Source of the DNA: Oricola nitratireducens
GTDB taxonomy: Bacteria; Pseudomonadota; Alphaproteobacteria; Rhizobiales; Rhizobiaceae
DNA: 64,000 nucleotides
NCBI RefSeq assembly: GCF_014904745.1
Contig: NZ_JACZCS010000001.1
Span: 1-64,000, forward strand
Direction of reading: 5' to 3'
Part shown: positions 17,853-27,009 of the stretch, piece after piece
How the letters are laid out: each line of letters begins with the position of its first letter
Position numbering within the stretch: position 1 is the first letter of the stretch
Made by a program: the position numbers and the translations under genes
Notes under the pieces: generated by a model
What the model was told of the DNA's origin: nothing
The model's input: only the letters and a program-made list of their open reading frames with translations
Databases searched by the model: none

Positions 17853-18488
17853 TCAATATTCATGCATCTGCATTTCCTGCTCTAATCGACGCATATTGGG
17901 GTCCTCCTCGATAGCAACCCCAACTATCTGGTCATCGTCAATCCGGAGTTTGATATTTGAGCTCGCCACCAAATCGAGCTTCTGAGAAATGTCAAAAACC
18001 AGTTCTCTAATTTTGGCGTGAAACGCTGCTATCAGCGACTGGGCAACTGGATTTCGCGTCACAGAAGCAGATGAGCAGAGACTGCCAAATTCCGGCACCC
18101 ACATGAGGTTGCAGGGGTCCGGCGCCGAATGCCAAGAATGGATTGATTGCTCGGCCCAGAATGCCCTCGAGAAGTCCTCCGGAAAGACAATCTTGTCGCG
18201 CGCGCTGTTGTGGCTAATGACGAAATTCCCACGCTGATTGATGCGCATCATCAGAGCAACCCGTGGTCTTCTGTTTTCTTCGATAACAGTGGGAGACCAG
18301 TTGATCGGGTCTGCCAACTCGTTCATGTTTTCAGTTGAGCACCCGAAATCCCTAGCGTCGCAGTATTTGATCAGATCATCCCAATTTGACTTATGCCGCC
18401 TGTCTTTTTGGTACCGCTTCGCAAGTTCAAGAAATTCTTCCGATTTCGCTTCTTGAGAAAGCAAATGGGCCAGTTTCCTACTTCGCAT
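17853..18488 (-). CDS. Hypothetical protein next to the integrase
   Basis: I do not recognise this 211-residue soluble protein. It has a basic N-terminus (MRSRKLAHLLSQEAKSEEF), a tryptophan-rich middle (RAFWAEQSIHSWHSAP) and an acidic C-terminus (RLEQEMQMHEY). No signal peptide or membrane segment is visible. Its start overlaps the integrase stop by 11 bp, so the two are co-transcribed and probably translationally coupled. It may assist recombination or regulate excision, but nothing in the sequence shows that. Confidence 0.65.
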   Translation of the reverse strand: MRSRKLAHLLSQEAKSEEFLELAKRYQKDRRHKSNWDDLIKYCDARDFGCSTENMNELADPINWSPTVIEENRRPRVALMMRINQRGNFVISHNSARDKIVFPEDFSRAFWAEQSIHSWHSAPDPCNLMWVPEFGSLCSSASVTRNPVAQSLIAAFHAKIRELVFDISQKLDLVASSNIKLRIDDDQIVGVAIEEDPNMRRLEQEMQMHEY

Positions 18489-19491
18489 AGTCTTGTTCCT
18501 TCGAGAATGAGAATAGCTTGTCGGCTACCGACTTGGCCGTAAGGTGCGTGTATCGCAACAGCATGCGCGGATCTTTGTGCCCGCTGATCAGCGCCACCTC
18601 TGGCAATGAAAGCCCAATCTCGAAGAAGTGGCTGATCGCTTCATGCCGAAGATCGTGAAATCTGAGATCTTCAATGCCAGCTCGCCGCTTCATACGTTCC
18701 CAAGCTAATCGAGTCGCGTTCGGCGTTGCAGGAAAGACCTTCCCACTAATCCCAGCCATTGAGAGCAGCACATCTCGCGCCGCGGCTGAAAGCGGCACGG
18801 TCCTTTCTTCCCCATTCTTTGTGTCCTTGAGATAGGCAAGTCCCTGATTCAGGTCGACGCTCCTCCATGTAAGCGACAGCAGTTCGCCTCGGCGCATTCC
18901 CGTTTCGAGCGCCAGCAAAACAAGCGGCTTCAGATATGAAGGCCCGTTATCGCACTCGTCCAAGATTAGCTGGAGTTCACCCGGCATAAGTCGCCGGCAT
19001 CGAGCAGCACTCTCCCGCGGGCGGGACACTGCGGAAAAACACTGTTTCGGGACAGGATACTGCCATTCCTCGGCTGCGATACGAAGACAATGCAGCAAGA
19101 TAACCATTTCCCGCCGGACGGTCGACGGCGAGACTACTGACAGCCGATCATCGCGATAATTCGCAATATGCGCTGGTGTGAAGCGTTTCACCGATACATT
19201 GGCTATTGGATGTCGATAGATGGCCCCCATATGTGCCCGCTCAGCGGCCTTACCTCGCTTGTGCCTCGTGATCGCTTGCTCGTAGCGCTCCAATAGATTT
19301 CTCAATCTGAGTGAAGGTTCCTTTCTCGCCTCGGCGCGCATCTCTCCATCGTCGAGGCGGCTTTCCTGGTCTCGCGCCCACTTGATGGCTGCAGCCTTTG
19401 TGCGGAAGGTTTTCGATGTTGCGCAATGTCCTTCCCGGCGCACTTGCGCCTGCCAGGTCCCACCACGTTTTCTAATTGACGCCATTCTCAT
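18478..19491 (-). CDS. int: Tyrosine site-specific recombinase (integrase) of the island
   Basis: This phage-type integrase has about 337 residues. The N-terminal arm-binding part reads ASIRKRGGTWQAQVRREGH. The catalytic domain has the first arginine in LETGMRRGELLSLTW, HDLRH (His and second Arg), ISGHKD and the nucleophile tyrosine in MLLRYTHL. All expected catalytic residues are present, so it should be active. It lies 99 bp from the 3' end of the right tRNA-Arg and reads away from it. I chose ATG 19491 (ATG 19485 is equally possible) because the frame upstream runs into the TGTGACA arm-site region and does not look coding. It should recombine the 80-bp repeats to excise the island. Confidence 0.9.
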   Translation of the reverse strand: MRMASIRKRGGTWQAQVRREGHCATSKTFRTKAAAIKWARDQESRLDDGEMRAEARKEPSLRLRNLLERYEQAITRHKRGKAAERAHMGAIYRHPIANVSVKRFTPAHIANYRDDRLSVVSPSTVRREMVILLHCLRIAAEEWQYPVPKQCFSAVSRPRESAARCRRLMPGELQLILDECDNGPSYLKPLVLLALETGMRRGELLSLTWRSVDLNQGLAYLKDTKNGEERTVPLSAAARDVLLSMAGISGKVFPATPNATRLAWERMKRRAGIEDLRFHDLRHEAISHFFEIGLSLPEVALISGHKDPRMLLRYTHLTAKSVADKLFSFSKEQDYAK

Positions 19492-19503
19492 CCGTCCGTT
19501 TGC

Positions 19504-19521
19504 TGTGACAACAGTGTGACA
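19504..19521 (+). promoter_or_regulatory. Candidate integrase arm-type site, right end
   Basis: TGTGACAACAGTGTGACA lies between the integrase start and the right repeat. It has two TGTGACA heptamers at an 11-bp period and matches the left-end site (518-535) at 15 of 18 positions. Integrase bound here could also repress its own promoter. Confidence 0.55.
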
Positions 19522-19587
19522 GGACGGGTTTTGAGAGAGATGCCGACCCGAATTCACGGATCAAACATAAGCTTTTTCAAAGACTTG

Positions 19588-19667
<80 letters not shown>

Positions 19668-19940
19668 ACTGGCGAAACGCCAAAGCCCGGCCTTGATAAC
19701 CGAGGCGGGCGCAACCTTCAATGCGGAAATTGCGCACAGAGGCGCAGAACCGTCACCGCGTTGACGCATGGCGAGACCGGACATCCGGTTCCGCATGGGC
19801 GGTCCCGACCGGCAGCTCCCGCGTCGCGCCGAAACCGGTTTCCGCATCGCAAATCAATAATTTGACCGAATAGCAAAAATCCACCAATCTTCCTGACCGT
19901 GGTCGATCCCAAGATCGATTTCTGCACGAAGGGAGTTGTC
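19668..19940. promoter_or_regulatory. Region between tRNA-Arg and the polyamine-type ABC operon
   Basis: No gene. It must hold the leftward tRNA promoter and the rightward promoter of the transporter operon. The palindrome GAAACCGGTTTC (19831-19842) could be an operator for the operon. A ribosome site AAGGGAG precedes ATG 19941. Confidence 0.4.
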
Positions 19941-21020
19941 ATGCAAAAGCGTAGTGGAAGTCTGAAATTCATCGTCTCCGTCGCAACCATTAGCCTTCTC
20001 GGCCTGGCCCATTCCGCCAGCGCGGATACGCTACGCCTGCTGACCTGGGGCGGCTATGCGCCGGAAAACGTGGTCGCGATGTTCGAGAAGGAAACGGGGA
20101 ACACCGTCGAGGTGACCAAATCGAACAACGAGGAAATGATCGCCAAGCTGCGCGCGACCGGCGGCGGCGGGTTCGACCTGGTGCAGCCGAGCCAGGACCG
20201 CATCGCCGGACCGCAGGCCGAATTCGGGATATACAAGCCGATCGACCTCTCCAAGATCGATGCCGCGCAGTTCATTCCGTCGATGCTCGAGGCAACCAAG
20301 GCCAACACGACCGTGGACGGCGAGGTCTATGGCGTTCCACATGTGTGGGGGACCAGCGGACTTGTGCTCGACACCACCAAGGCCGCCGGCGTGAAGGACT
20401 ACACCGACCTCTGCAACGCGGACGTCGCCGGGAAGGTCTCCTACCGCCTCAAGCGCCCGACGCTGATCGGTTTCGCGTTCTCGATGGGCATGGATCCGTT
20501 CGCCGCCTATGGCGACGAAGCCGCCTATACGGACATCATGAACAAGGTCGAGGCCAAGCTGATCGAGTGCAAGCCCAACGTCAAAACCTATTGGGGTGGC
20601 GGCGACGAGCTCCTGAACCTGATGCGTTCGGGTGAAGTCGTGGCCGCGATGGCGTGGGATACCGGCGGCTGGAAACTGAACGCCGACAATCCGGATATCA
20701 CCTTCGTGGCGCCGACTTCGGGCGCGCTCGGCTGGATCGACACTTTCGCGCTGCCCGCCAAGGGCAAGGCCGACGACGTGGCCTATGCCTGGATCAACTT
20801 CGTGATGCAGCCTAAAATCGCGGCGCTGATCACCGAGGCGGCCGGCAACTTCACGGCATCCAAGGGCGCCGACGAGTTCGTTTCGGCCGATCTCAAGGCA
20901 CGCTACCAGGCGAGCTTTCCGCCGGAAGCCGTCGACAACATCAAATGGTATCCGCCGGTGCCGGCCGGACTGGAAGCGATCGAAGGCGGCGTGCTTGACC
21001 GCGTAAAGGCCGCCAACTGA
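19941..21020 (+). CDS. Spermidine/putrescine-type ABC transporter substrate-binding protein
   Basis: The 359-residue periplasmic binding protein has a Sec signal peptide (MQKRSGSLKFIVSVATISLL, cleaved after AHSASA) and the PotD/PotF-type start of the mature protein, DTLRLLTWGGYAPENVVAMFEKETG. It should capture a polyamine or similar small cation and deliver it to the two permeases downstream. ATG 19941 is chosen over the longer frame from 19899 because of the AAGGGAG ribosome site and the signal peptide. A strong hairpin follows the gene. The exact substrate cannot be read from sequence. Confidence 0.88.
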   Translation: MQKRSGSLKFIVSVATISLLGLAHSASADTLRLLTWGGYAPENVVAMFEKETGNTVEVTKSNNEEMIAKLRATGGGGFDLVQPSQDRIAGPQAEFGIYKPIDLSKIDAAQFIPSMLEATKANTTVDGEVYGVPHVWGTSGLVLDTTKAAGVKDYTDLCNADVAGKVSYRLKRPTLIGFAFSMGMDPFAAYGDEAAYTDIMNKVEAKLIECKPNVKTYWGGGDELLNLMRSGEVVAAMAWDTGGWKLNADNPDITFVAPTSGALGWIDTFALPAKGKADDVAYAWINFVMQPKIAALITEAAGNFTASKGADEFVSADLKARYQASFPPEAVDNIKWYPPVPAGLEAIEGGVLDRVKAAN

Positions 21021-21035
21021 TTATCCGCAAATCCT

Positions 21036-21063
21036 GCGGCACCCGCCTTCGGGCGGGTGCCGC
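21036..21063 (+). terminator. Stem-loop between binding-protein and ATPase genes
   Basis: A perfect 12-bp GC-rich stem closes a TTCG tetraloop and is followed by TTCGTTT. It sits between the first and second genes of an ABC operon, so it is probably a partial terminator or mRNA-stabilising hairpin that keeps the binding protein in excess over the membrane subunits. Confidence 0.7.
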
Positions 21064-21090
21064 TTCGTTTCACGGTATGACGAACAGCCG

Positions 21091-22191
21091 ATGACCCCCG
21101 ACCTTCAGTGCATCGATCTGACCAAGCGCTTCGGCGACACGACCGCGGTCAGCGACGTTTCCTTTTCCGTGCCGCCGGGATCCTTCTTTTCCATCCTCGG
21201 ACCATCCGGGTGCGGCAAGACGACGATCATGCGAATGATCGCGGGATTTCTCGCGCCGACGAGCGGCGACATCCTGATCAAGGGCAAATCGGTGCTGGAC
21301 GTGGCGCCGAACAAGCGGCCGGTCAACATGGTCTTCCAGCATCTGGCGCTATTCCCGATGATGAACGTCGCCGACAATATCGGCTACGGACTGCGGCGCG
21401 CCGGTCTGCCGAAGCGCGACATCACGCGCAAGGTCGGCGAGGTCCTCGAGCGCATCGGATTGCCGGAGATCGGACGCCGCCGTGTCGACGAACTTTCGGG
21501 CGGGCAAAAACAGCGCGTGGCGATCGCGCGCTGCATGGTTCTCGAACCGGACGTGCTGCTTCTTGATGAACCGCTCGGCGCGCTCGACCTGAAGCTGCGC
21601 GAGCGCATGAAGATCGAACTCAAGGCGCTGCAGGCCGATTTCGACACGACATTCGTCTACATCACCCACGACCAGTCGGAAGCATTGGTCATGTCGGACC
21701 AGATCGCGGTCATGAACCAGGGCTGTTTCGAACAGATGGGAACGGCGCGCGATCTCTACTACCGGCCGGAGACGCCGTTTGTCGCCGGCTTTGTCGGTGA
21801 CAGCAATCGCTGGAGCGGACGGATCGAACGCAGCGACGGCGGCGCGCCGGAACTGCGGACCGACAGCGGCCTGCTTATTCGCGGAAACGCACAGGGACGC
21901 GCGCTCGGCGACGGCCAGTCAGCCGACATATTTGTCCGGCCGGAAGCCATTCGCCTCTCCCGCAACGAGACCGAACTCACATCGTTGGACAACCACCTGA
22001 AGGGTCGTGTCACGAGCCTGCTCTTCAACGCCGCCGCCAGCCGGGTGCTGGTTCGCGACGAGGGTAGCGCCGGCGAGATCGAGGTCGCGCTGCCGCAGTC
22101 GGGCGAATTCGACGACCTGGCCAAGGGAGACGTGGTGCATATCGGCTGGTCGGGCGAACAGGCGAATTGCTTCGCCGCCGGGGCCGAATAG
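21091..22191 (+). CDS. Spermidine/putrescine-type ABC transporter ATP-binding protein
   Basis: The 366-residue ATPase has Walker A LGPSGCGKTTIMRMIAG, signature LSGGQKQRVAIARCM, Walker B VLLLDEPLGALD and the switch histidine in YITHDQSEAL. A C-terminal TOBE-like region (about 240-366) matches PotA-type subunits. It energises uptake through the two permeases that follow. Its stop directly abuts the permease ATG at 22192, indicating coupled translation. Confidence 0.9.
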   Translation: MTPDLQCIDLTKRFGDTTAVSDVSFSVPPGSFFSILGPSGCGKTTIMRMIAGFLAPTSGDILIKGKSVLDVAPNKRPVNMVFQHLALFPMMNVADNIGYGLRRAGLPKRDITRKVGEVLERIGLPEIGRRRVDELSGGQKQRVAIARCMVLEPDVLLLDEPLGALDLKLRERMKIELKALQADFDTTFVYITHDQSEALVMSDQIAVMNQGCFEQMGTARDLYYRPETPFVAGFVGDSNRWSGRIERSDGGAPELRTDSGLLIRGNAQGRALGDGQSADIFVRPEAIRLSRNETELTSLDNHLKGRVTSLLFNAAASRVLVRDEGSAGEIEVALPQSGEFDDLAKGDVVHIGWSGEQANCFAAGAE

Positions 22192-23049
22192 ATGCGTGAC
22201 GGAACGCGGCTCGGCTTCATCCTGCTTCTGACGCCGCTGTTGCTGTGGCTGTCCCTGCTCATCATCATCCCGCATATCGACATGTTCCTGGTGTCGCTGC
22301 GCGAACGTGTCGGCGTCGGGAAATACGAGATCAGCCCGGCGAACTACCTGACGTTCCTGCAGGAGCCGCTCTATCTCTGGACGTTCCTGCGCACGGCGGT
22401 GATGTCGGTCCTGGCGACGCTGATCACGCTCGTTGTCGCCTTTCCGGTCGCCTACTACATCGCGAAAATGGCCAAGGGGCGCGTGCGGTCGCTGCTTTTC
22501 CTGCTTTGCCTGGTCCCGTTCTGGGTTTCCGAACTCGTCCGCACCTTCGGCTGGATGATCCTGTTGCGCGAGACCGGCGTGATCTCCAGCCTGCTGCAAT
22601 ATCTGGGGCTCGTCCACGGCCCGGTCGAAATGCTCTACAACGACGCCGCCATCATGATCGGCCTCGTCTACACCTCGATGCTGTTCATGGTCGTCCCCCT
22701 GATCACCACGCTCGGAAGCCTCGACGACGCGGTGATCGAGGCCGGCTACGACCTCGGCGGCAGCGGACCGTCTATCCTGCGAGAGATCGTCATTCCGCAT
22801 GCGATGCCGGGGATCGTCTCGGGCTGCATCGTCGTTTTCATGCTGAGCCTCGGCAACTACCTGACGCCGACCATGCTCGGCGGCAAGGACAGCCTGTGGT
22901 TCACCGAACTGATCTATTCGCAGTTCATCGTGCGCTTCAACTGGGAGCTTGGCGCGGCATTCGGGTTCGTGCTTCTGTTCCTCTCGTCCTTCATCGTCTG
23001 GGTCATGCTGCGGCTGACCGGGCAGACGCTCGAAAAGACGATGGGCTAG
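22192..23049 (+). CDS. Polyamine-type ABC permease (PotB-like)
   Basis: The 285-residue inner-membrane protein has six predicted segments and the permease EAA-type loop EAGYDLGGSGPSILREIVIPHAMPG that contacts the ATPase. The first segment begins at LGFILLLTPLLLWLSLLIIIP. It pairs with the second permease at 23063 to form the channel of the importer. Confidence 0.88.
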   Translation: MRDGTRLGFILLLTPLLLWLSLLIIIPHIDMFLVSLRERVGVGKYEISPANYLTFLQEPLYLWTFLRTAVMSVLATLITLVVAFPVAYYIAKMAKGRVRSLLFLLCLVPFWVSELVRTFGWMILLRETGVISSLLQYLGLVHGPVEMLYNDAAIMIGLVYTSMLFMVVPLITTLGSLDDAVIEAGYDLGGSGPSILREIVIPHAMPGIVSGCIVVFMLSLGNYLTPTMLGGKDSLWFTELIYSQFIVRFNWELGAAFGFVLLFLSSFIVWVMLRLTGQTLEKTMG

Positions 23050-23062
23050 GGGAGGCGCGACC

Positions 23063-23914
23063 ATGATTCCGACTATTCCCCAATCGCGCCCGTTCCGGTT
23101 TGCCTATTCCGCCTATGTGGTGCTGTTCTTCGTCTATCTGGCGTTGCCCCTGTTCGTGGTGACGGTATTCGCCTTCAACGACAGCCAGTTTCCTTCCCTC
23201 CCCTGGGAGGGGTTCACCTGGAACTGGTTCTTCGGCGACGCGGCGCCGATGATCGGCGTGTTCCACGAACGGCCGATTCTGCGCGCCATCGGAACGTCGG
23301 CGTTTGTCGGTCTGGCCGTGTCGCTGTTGTCGGTGGCGGTCGGCGTGTCCAACGCCTTTCTCTTCACGCGCCACAAGTTTCCCGGCCGCGGCCTGCTCTA
23401 CATTCTGATGCTGCTGCCTCTGGTCATTCCCGGCATCGTGCTCGGCATCTCGATGCTCGTCTTCTCCAGCACCGTGGCAAACGCTGTCTGGGACAGCATG
23501 AAATGGGACCTCGAAGTCCTGCGCCCGGGGCTGACGCTCGTCATCCTCGGCCAGTTCTCGTTCATCGCGACGATCGCGACGCTGGTCATTTCCGCCCGGC
23601 TGCAGAAGTTCGACCAGTCCCTGGAAGAGGCGGCGCTCAATCTCGGCGCAACGCGACTGACCGCGGTGCGCACAATTACGATTCCCTATCTCGCTCCGGC
23701 GATGATCGGCGCCTTCGTGGTGGCGTTCCTGATGAGCTTCGAAAATTTCAACACCACATTGATGCTGGTCGGGTCCGATGCACCGCTGACCATCGCCATG
23801 TTCGACCGACTGAAAGAGGGATCCACGCCATTGTTGAACGCGGTCTCCCTCCTGCTCATGCTGGGCTCGTCGTGCCTCGCCCTGGTCATGATCGCATTCC
23901 AGCGGCGGGATTAG
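23063..23914 (+). CDS. Polyamine-type ABC permease (PotC-like)
   Basis: The 283-residue inner-membrane protein has an N-terminal segment FAYSAYVVLFFVYLALPLFV, several further membrane helices and the EAA loop EEAALNLGATRLTAVRTITIPYLAP. It is the last gene of the operon, 13 bp after the first permease gene and preceded by a GGGGAGG ribosome site. Nothing terminator-like is evident before the next gene. Confidence 0.88.
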   Translation: MIPTIPQSRPFRFAYSAYVVLFFVYLALPLFVVTVFAFNDSQFPSLPWEGFTWNWFFGDAAPMIGVFHERPILRAIGTSAFVGLAVSLLSVAVGVSNAFLFTRHKFPGRGLLYILMLLPLVIPGIVLGISMLVFSSTVANAVWDSMKWDLEVLRPGLTLVILGQFSFIATIATLVISARLQKFDQSLEEAALNLGATRLTAVRTITIPYLAPAMIGAFVVAFLMSFENFNTTLMLVGSDAPLTIAMFDRLKEGSTPLLNAVSLLLMLGSSCLALVMIAFQRRD

Positions 23915-24046
23915 GCCTGCCGCGTGTGAATTGCGGGATGGCCGTCAACGCGAATTTGTGCGGTGACCGGGAACCGCATGGACAGCCCTGCCCGACTCGA
24001 TTAACCGGTTCGCCGCAACGCTTTGAAACCTTTCGAAGGAAGCCGC

Positions 24047-24373
24047 ATGTTCGTTCGACTGGCGCTCGCCGCTGTCGCTGTGGCCTGCGCCACAACCGTC
24101 CGGGCAGGCGAAAACGAAGCCGTTCGTTTCGCCATCTTCCGCGGATACACCGCCGCCATCGAGGACGCCTGCCCGGCCTATTTCGCCTATGGCGACGCCA
24201 CTTCTGGCAAAGAGCTGAGCCCTGCCGACCGCGCGGCGGCGATGGCGATCGTTCCCGCATGGCGCAAGGAGATGCGCCGCAACGTCAGATCGCTCGGTTG
24301 CGACGCGGCGGCACGCGACGCGCTGGCGTTTACGGATCTCGATTTTCAGCAGGTCTGGGAATTCAAGGAATAG
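24047..24373 (+). CDS. Small secreted hypothetical protein
   Basis: The 108-residue protein has a Sec signal peptide (MFVRLALAAVAVACATTVRA). The mature protein is about 88 residues with two cysteines (EDACPAYF and RSLGCDAAARD) that could form a disulfide. ATG 24047 is supported by the GAAGGAAG ribosome site. Family not recognised. It lies between the transporter operon and a convergent cyclase gene; no functional link is visible. Confidence 0.65.
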   Translation: MFVRLALAAVAVACATTVRAGENEAVRFAIFRGYTAAIEDACPAYFAYGDATSGKELSPADRAAAMAIVPAWRKEMRRNVRSLGCDAAARDALAFTDLDFQQVWEFKE

Positions 24374-24394
24374 CTGTCCGGCCCGGCCGGCGTA

Positions 24395-25159
24395 TCACGC
24401 GGCGGCCGGCAGGCAAAGATCCTGAACGATCCGGTCGCGACCGGTTTCCTTGGCGACATAAAGCGAACGGTCGGCGGTGCGAAGCACGTCGTCGAGGGTC
24501 TGGCCCTTGCGATGACGCGCAATGCCGATGCTGACCGTGATCCCGATATCGCCGAGGTCCATCGATTCGGAGATTTTGTGTGTCAGGACACGAATGCGTT
24601 CCGCGACGCGCTGCGCCATATCGAGATCGGCGAGACGCAGGAAGACGGCGAACTCCTCGCCGCCAATGCGCGCGGCGACATCCTGAAGGCGGATGCTGTC
24701 CATGATGGCCTCGCCGAGATTGATCAGAACCTCGTCGCCGACGCCGTGGCCGTATGTATCGTTAATCCGCTTGAAATGGTCGGCATCGATGAACAGGACA
24801 GCGCCAGCGCCGGCCGGCTCGTCCGACGCGGAAAGCGCCGCGCCGACGGAGGCCATGAATTCGCGCCGGTTGGCGAGGCGGGTCAGGGAATCGGTCTGCG
24901 AAGCGATGCGCAGTTCGCGCGCCAGCCGTTCGACCTTCACGTGCTGGTCAAGGAACAGCCAGGCGATCGGAAAGGCCACGATAATGGTTATCAGCGCCGT
25001 CAGCAAAAGGTCGAGCGCAAGACGGTCCGAAAAGAAGATGCTGTAGAATGCCAGCGTCAGGGAATCGGAGCCCAACACCGCGGCCAAGGTCACGAGGCAC
25101 GACTGACACCAGATCGGCATTGTCTTGAATTTCTCGAAAACCCTGTCCGCGCGGGCCAT
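24395..25159 (-). CDS. Membrane-anchored diguanylate cyclase (GGDEF)
   Basis: The 254-residue protein has two N-terminal membrane segments (about 18-70) and a GGDEF domain starting at DSLTRLANRREFM. The active-site motif is GGEEF in ARIGGEEFAVF. An RxxD inhibitory site (RLQD) lies five residues before it, so product feedback is likely. It should make cyclic di-GMP from two GTP and influence motility or surface attachment. There is no recognisable periplasmic sensor; the input may come from the membrane part. Confidence 0.9.
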   Translation of the reverse strand: MARADRVFEKFKTMPIWCQSCLVTLAAVLGSDSLTLAFYSIFFSDRLALDLLLTALITIIVAFPIAWLFLDQHVKVERLARELRIASQTDSLTRLANRREFMASVGAALSASDEPAGAGAVLFIDADHFKRINDTYGHGVGDEVLINLGEAIMDSIRLQDVAARIGGEEFAVFLRLADLDMAQRVAERIRVLTHKISESMDLGDIGITVSIGIARHRKGQTLDDVLRTADRSLYVAKETGRDRIVQDLCLPAAA

Positions 25160-25392
25160 GACCGTCCTTCCCGTGGCAATCGCCGCATGATGCCAGCGGT
25201 CGATAAATTCGGGTCTTACCGGTCAGTTCAAATTTTAAGGATCCGCCACTTTTTTCCCGGGCCAGCCGGCGGCATCGACAGGAATTAACAAAATTTAGCC
25301 CGAAAGCCGTCAATTCCGCGCATCATGCAAACCTGATATTCAGGGATTCATGCCATTCTGGGACAGTGCCATCACTGAAACCAGGGGCTATT

Positions 25393-25686
25393 ATGTATAT
25401 CGATCCCCATACCATGACATTCCTGATGATCCTGTTCATCGGATCCGCATGTGCCTATTTCATAGGGTATGCGATGGACGGCGTCATGGGCGGAGACGGA
25501 TTCGGCATCCTTCCGAACACGATCATCCTGATAGCCGGCGGCTTCCTCGGCTATTACGCCACCAAATACATTCACCTGCCTCTCAACGGCACGACCCAAT
25601 ATGGCGTCACGGTCGTTGCCGGCGGTTTCGCCAGCCTGGCATTGCTGGCAATGTTGAAGGCGCTTGCGCAAAGGATGGGTTTCTAG
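25393..25686 (+). CDS. Small membrane protein (GlsB/YeaQ-like size and layout)
   Basis: The 97-residue protein has three hydrophobic segments (about 7-27, 40-60 and 68-90), with MGGDGFGILPN between the first two. It resembles small inner-membrane proteins of the GlsB/YeaQ kind, but I cannot confirm the family. ATG 25393 follows the CAGGGG ribosome site. Confidence 0.6.
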   Translation: MYIDPHTMTFLMILFIGSACAYFIGYAMDGVMGGDGFGILPNTIILIAGGFLGYYATKYIHLPLNGTTQYGVTVVAGGFASLALLAMLKALAQRMGF

Positions 25687-25764
25687 AAAAGCCAGTCCGG
25701 CGCTCGCGGCAACCCGCAGAATAGAGCATTAGACAAGACGGCAAACCGGCAATAGCGTCGCGCA

Positions 25765-26979
25765 ATGCATCCTGCGGACCTTCTCGATAGCCGGTATTCC
25801 TGGAAACGCCTCGCGGTCAGTCTTCTGATCGCGACAATCGGCAATGTCGGCATGTGGTCGATCATAGTGATCATGCCCCAGGTACAGGCCGAGTTCGACA
25901 CGGCACGGGCCGCAGCATCGGTTCCCTACACGCTGACGATGGCCGGCTTCGCTCTCGGCAATCTGTTTATCGGGCGCGCCGTCGACCGGTTCGGGATCAC
26001 GGTGGCACTCTCCGGCGCGGCGCTCATACTCGGCACCGGCTACGCCGCCGCCGCGGTCGCGCCATCGATCCACATGTTGGCGGCGGCGCAATTCGTCATC
26101 GGTTTCGGCACTGCGGCGGGTTTCGGGCCGCTGCTCGCCGACATCTCGCACTGGTTCCGGCGCCGACGCGGTATCGCGGTGGCGATCGTCGCCAGCGGCA
26201 ATTATCTGTCCGGCGCGATCTGGCCGATCCTGCTGCAGCCGATCCAGGAAAGCGGCGGCTGGCGCGCGGTCTATTTCGCGCTCGCCGCGATCATCGTCGC
26301 CAGCGTCATTCCGCTGGCCTGGCTGCTGCGGCGCCGGTTTCCGGCAAGTGTCGTCGATGCGGCGCCGGTCGTCACGCCGGCAAACGGCCGTGCGGCCGCC
26401 TTTTCGCCGCGCACGCTGCAATTGCTGCTCGGCCTTGCCGGTGTCGGCTGCTGCGTCGCCATGTCGATGCCGCAGGTCCATATCGTGTCGCTTTGCACCG
26501 ATCTCGGCTTCGGGCCGGCCGTCGGCGCCGAAATGCTGTCGCTCATGCTGTTCGGCGGCGTCGCGTCGCGGCTCACGTCCGGATTGATCGCGGATCGCCT
26601 CGGCGGCGTCGCCACGCTGCTGATCGGATCGTCGCTGCAATGCGTCGCGCTGTTCCTCTACCTGCCCTATGACGGGCTGGTGTCGCTTTACATGGTCAGC
26701 CTGATCTTCGGCCTGTCGCAGGGCGGAATCGTGCCGAGCTATACGCTGATCGTACGCGAATACATGCCAGCCCGCGAAGCCGGCACGCGGGTCGGATTCG
26801 TCATGATGGCGACGATTGCCGGCATGGCGCTGGGCGGCTGGATGTCGGGCTGGATCTACGACATGACCGGGTCCTACCAGATGGCGTTCCTGAACGGGAT
26901 TGCCTGGAACCTGCTCAACATCGCGATCATCCTGACGATCTTCCTGCGCTCGGGACGACGGATGCCGATGGCGGCGTAG
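25765..26979 (+). CDS. MFS transporter
   Basis: The 404-residue protein has 12 predicted segments. The motif-A-like loop between segments 2 and 3 reads GNLFIGRAVDRFGITVALSG and its second-half counterpart is SRLTSGLIADRLGGVATLL. The layout resembles the monocarboxylate/oxalate-formate branch. Substrate is unknown. It converges on hppD with a small hairpin between them, so the two are not co-transcribed. Confidence 0.85.
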   Translation: MHPADLLDSRYSWKRLAVSLLIATIGNVGMWSIIVIMPQVQAEFDTARAAASVPYTLTMAGFALGNLFIGRAVDRFGITVALSGAALILGTGYAAAAVAPSIHMLAAAQFVIGFGTAAGFGPLLADISHWFRRRRGIAVAIVASGNYLSGAIWPILLQPIQESGGWRAVYFALAAIIVASVIPLAWLLRRRFPASVVDAAPVVTPANGRAAAFSPRTLQLLLGLAGVGCCVAMSMPQVHIVSLCTDLGFGPAVGAEMLSLMLFGGVASRLTSGLIADRLGGVATLLIGSSLQCVALFLYLPYDGLVSLYMVSLIFGLSQGGIVPSYTLIVREYMPAREAGTRVGFVMMATIAGMALGGWMSGWIYDMTGSYQMAFLNGIAWNLLNIAIILTIFLRSGRRMPMAA

Positions 26980-26986
26980 CCGGTTA

Positions 26987-27002
26987 CCCGCGGGAATGCG
27001 GG
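26987..27002. terminator. Hairpin between the convergent MFS and hppD genes
   Basis: CCCGC pairs with GCGGG across a 6-nt loop in the 30-bp gap between two converging stop codons. The stem is short and has no T-run, so it is only a weak bidirectional terminator candidate. Confidence 0.4.
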
Positions 27003-27009
27003 CGTCCGA

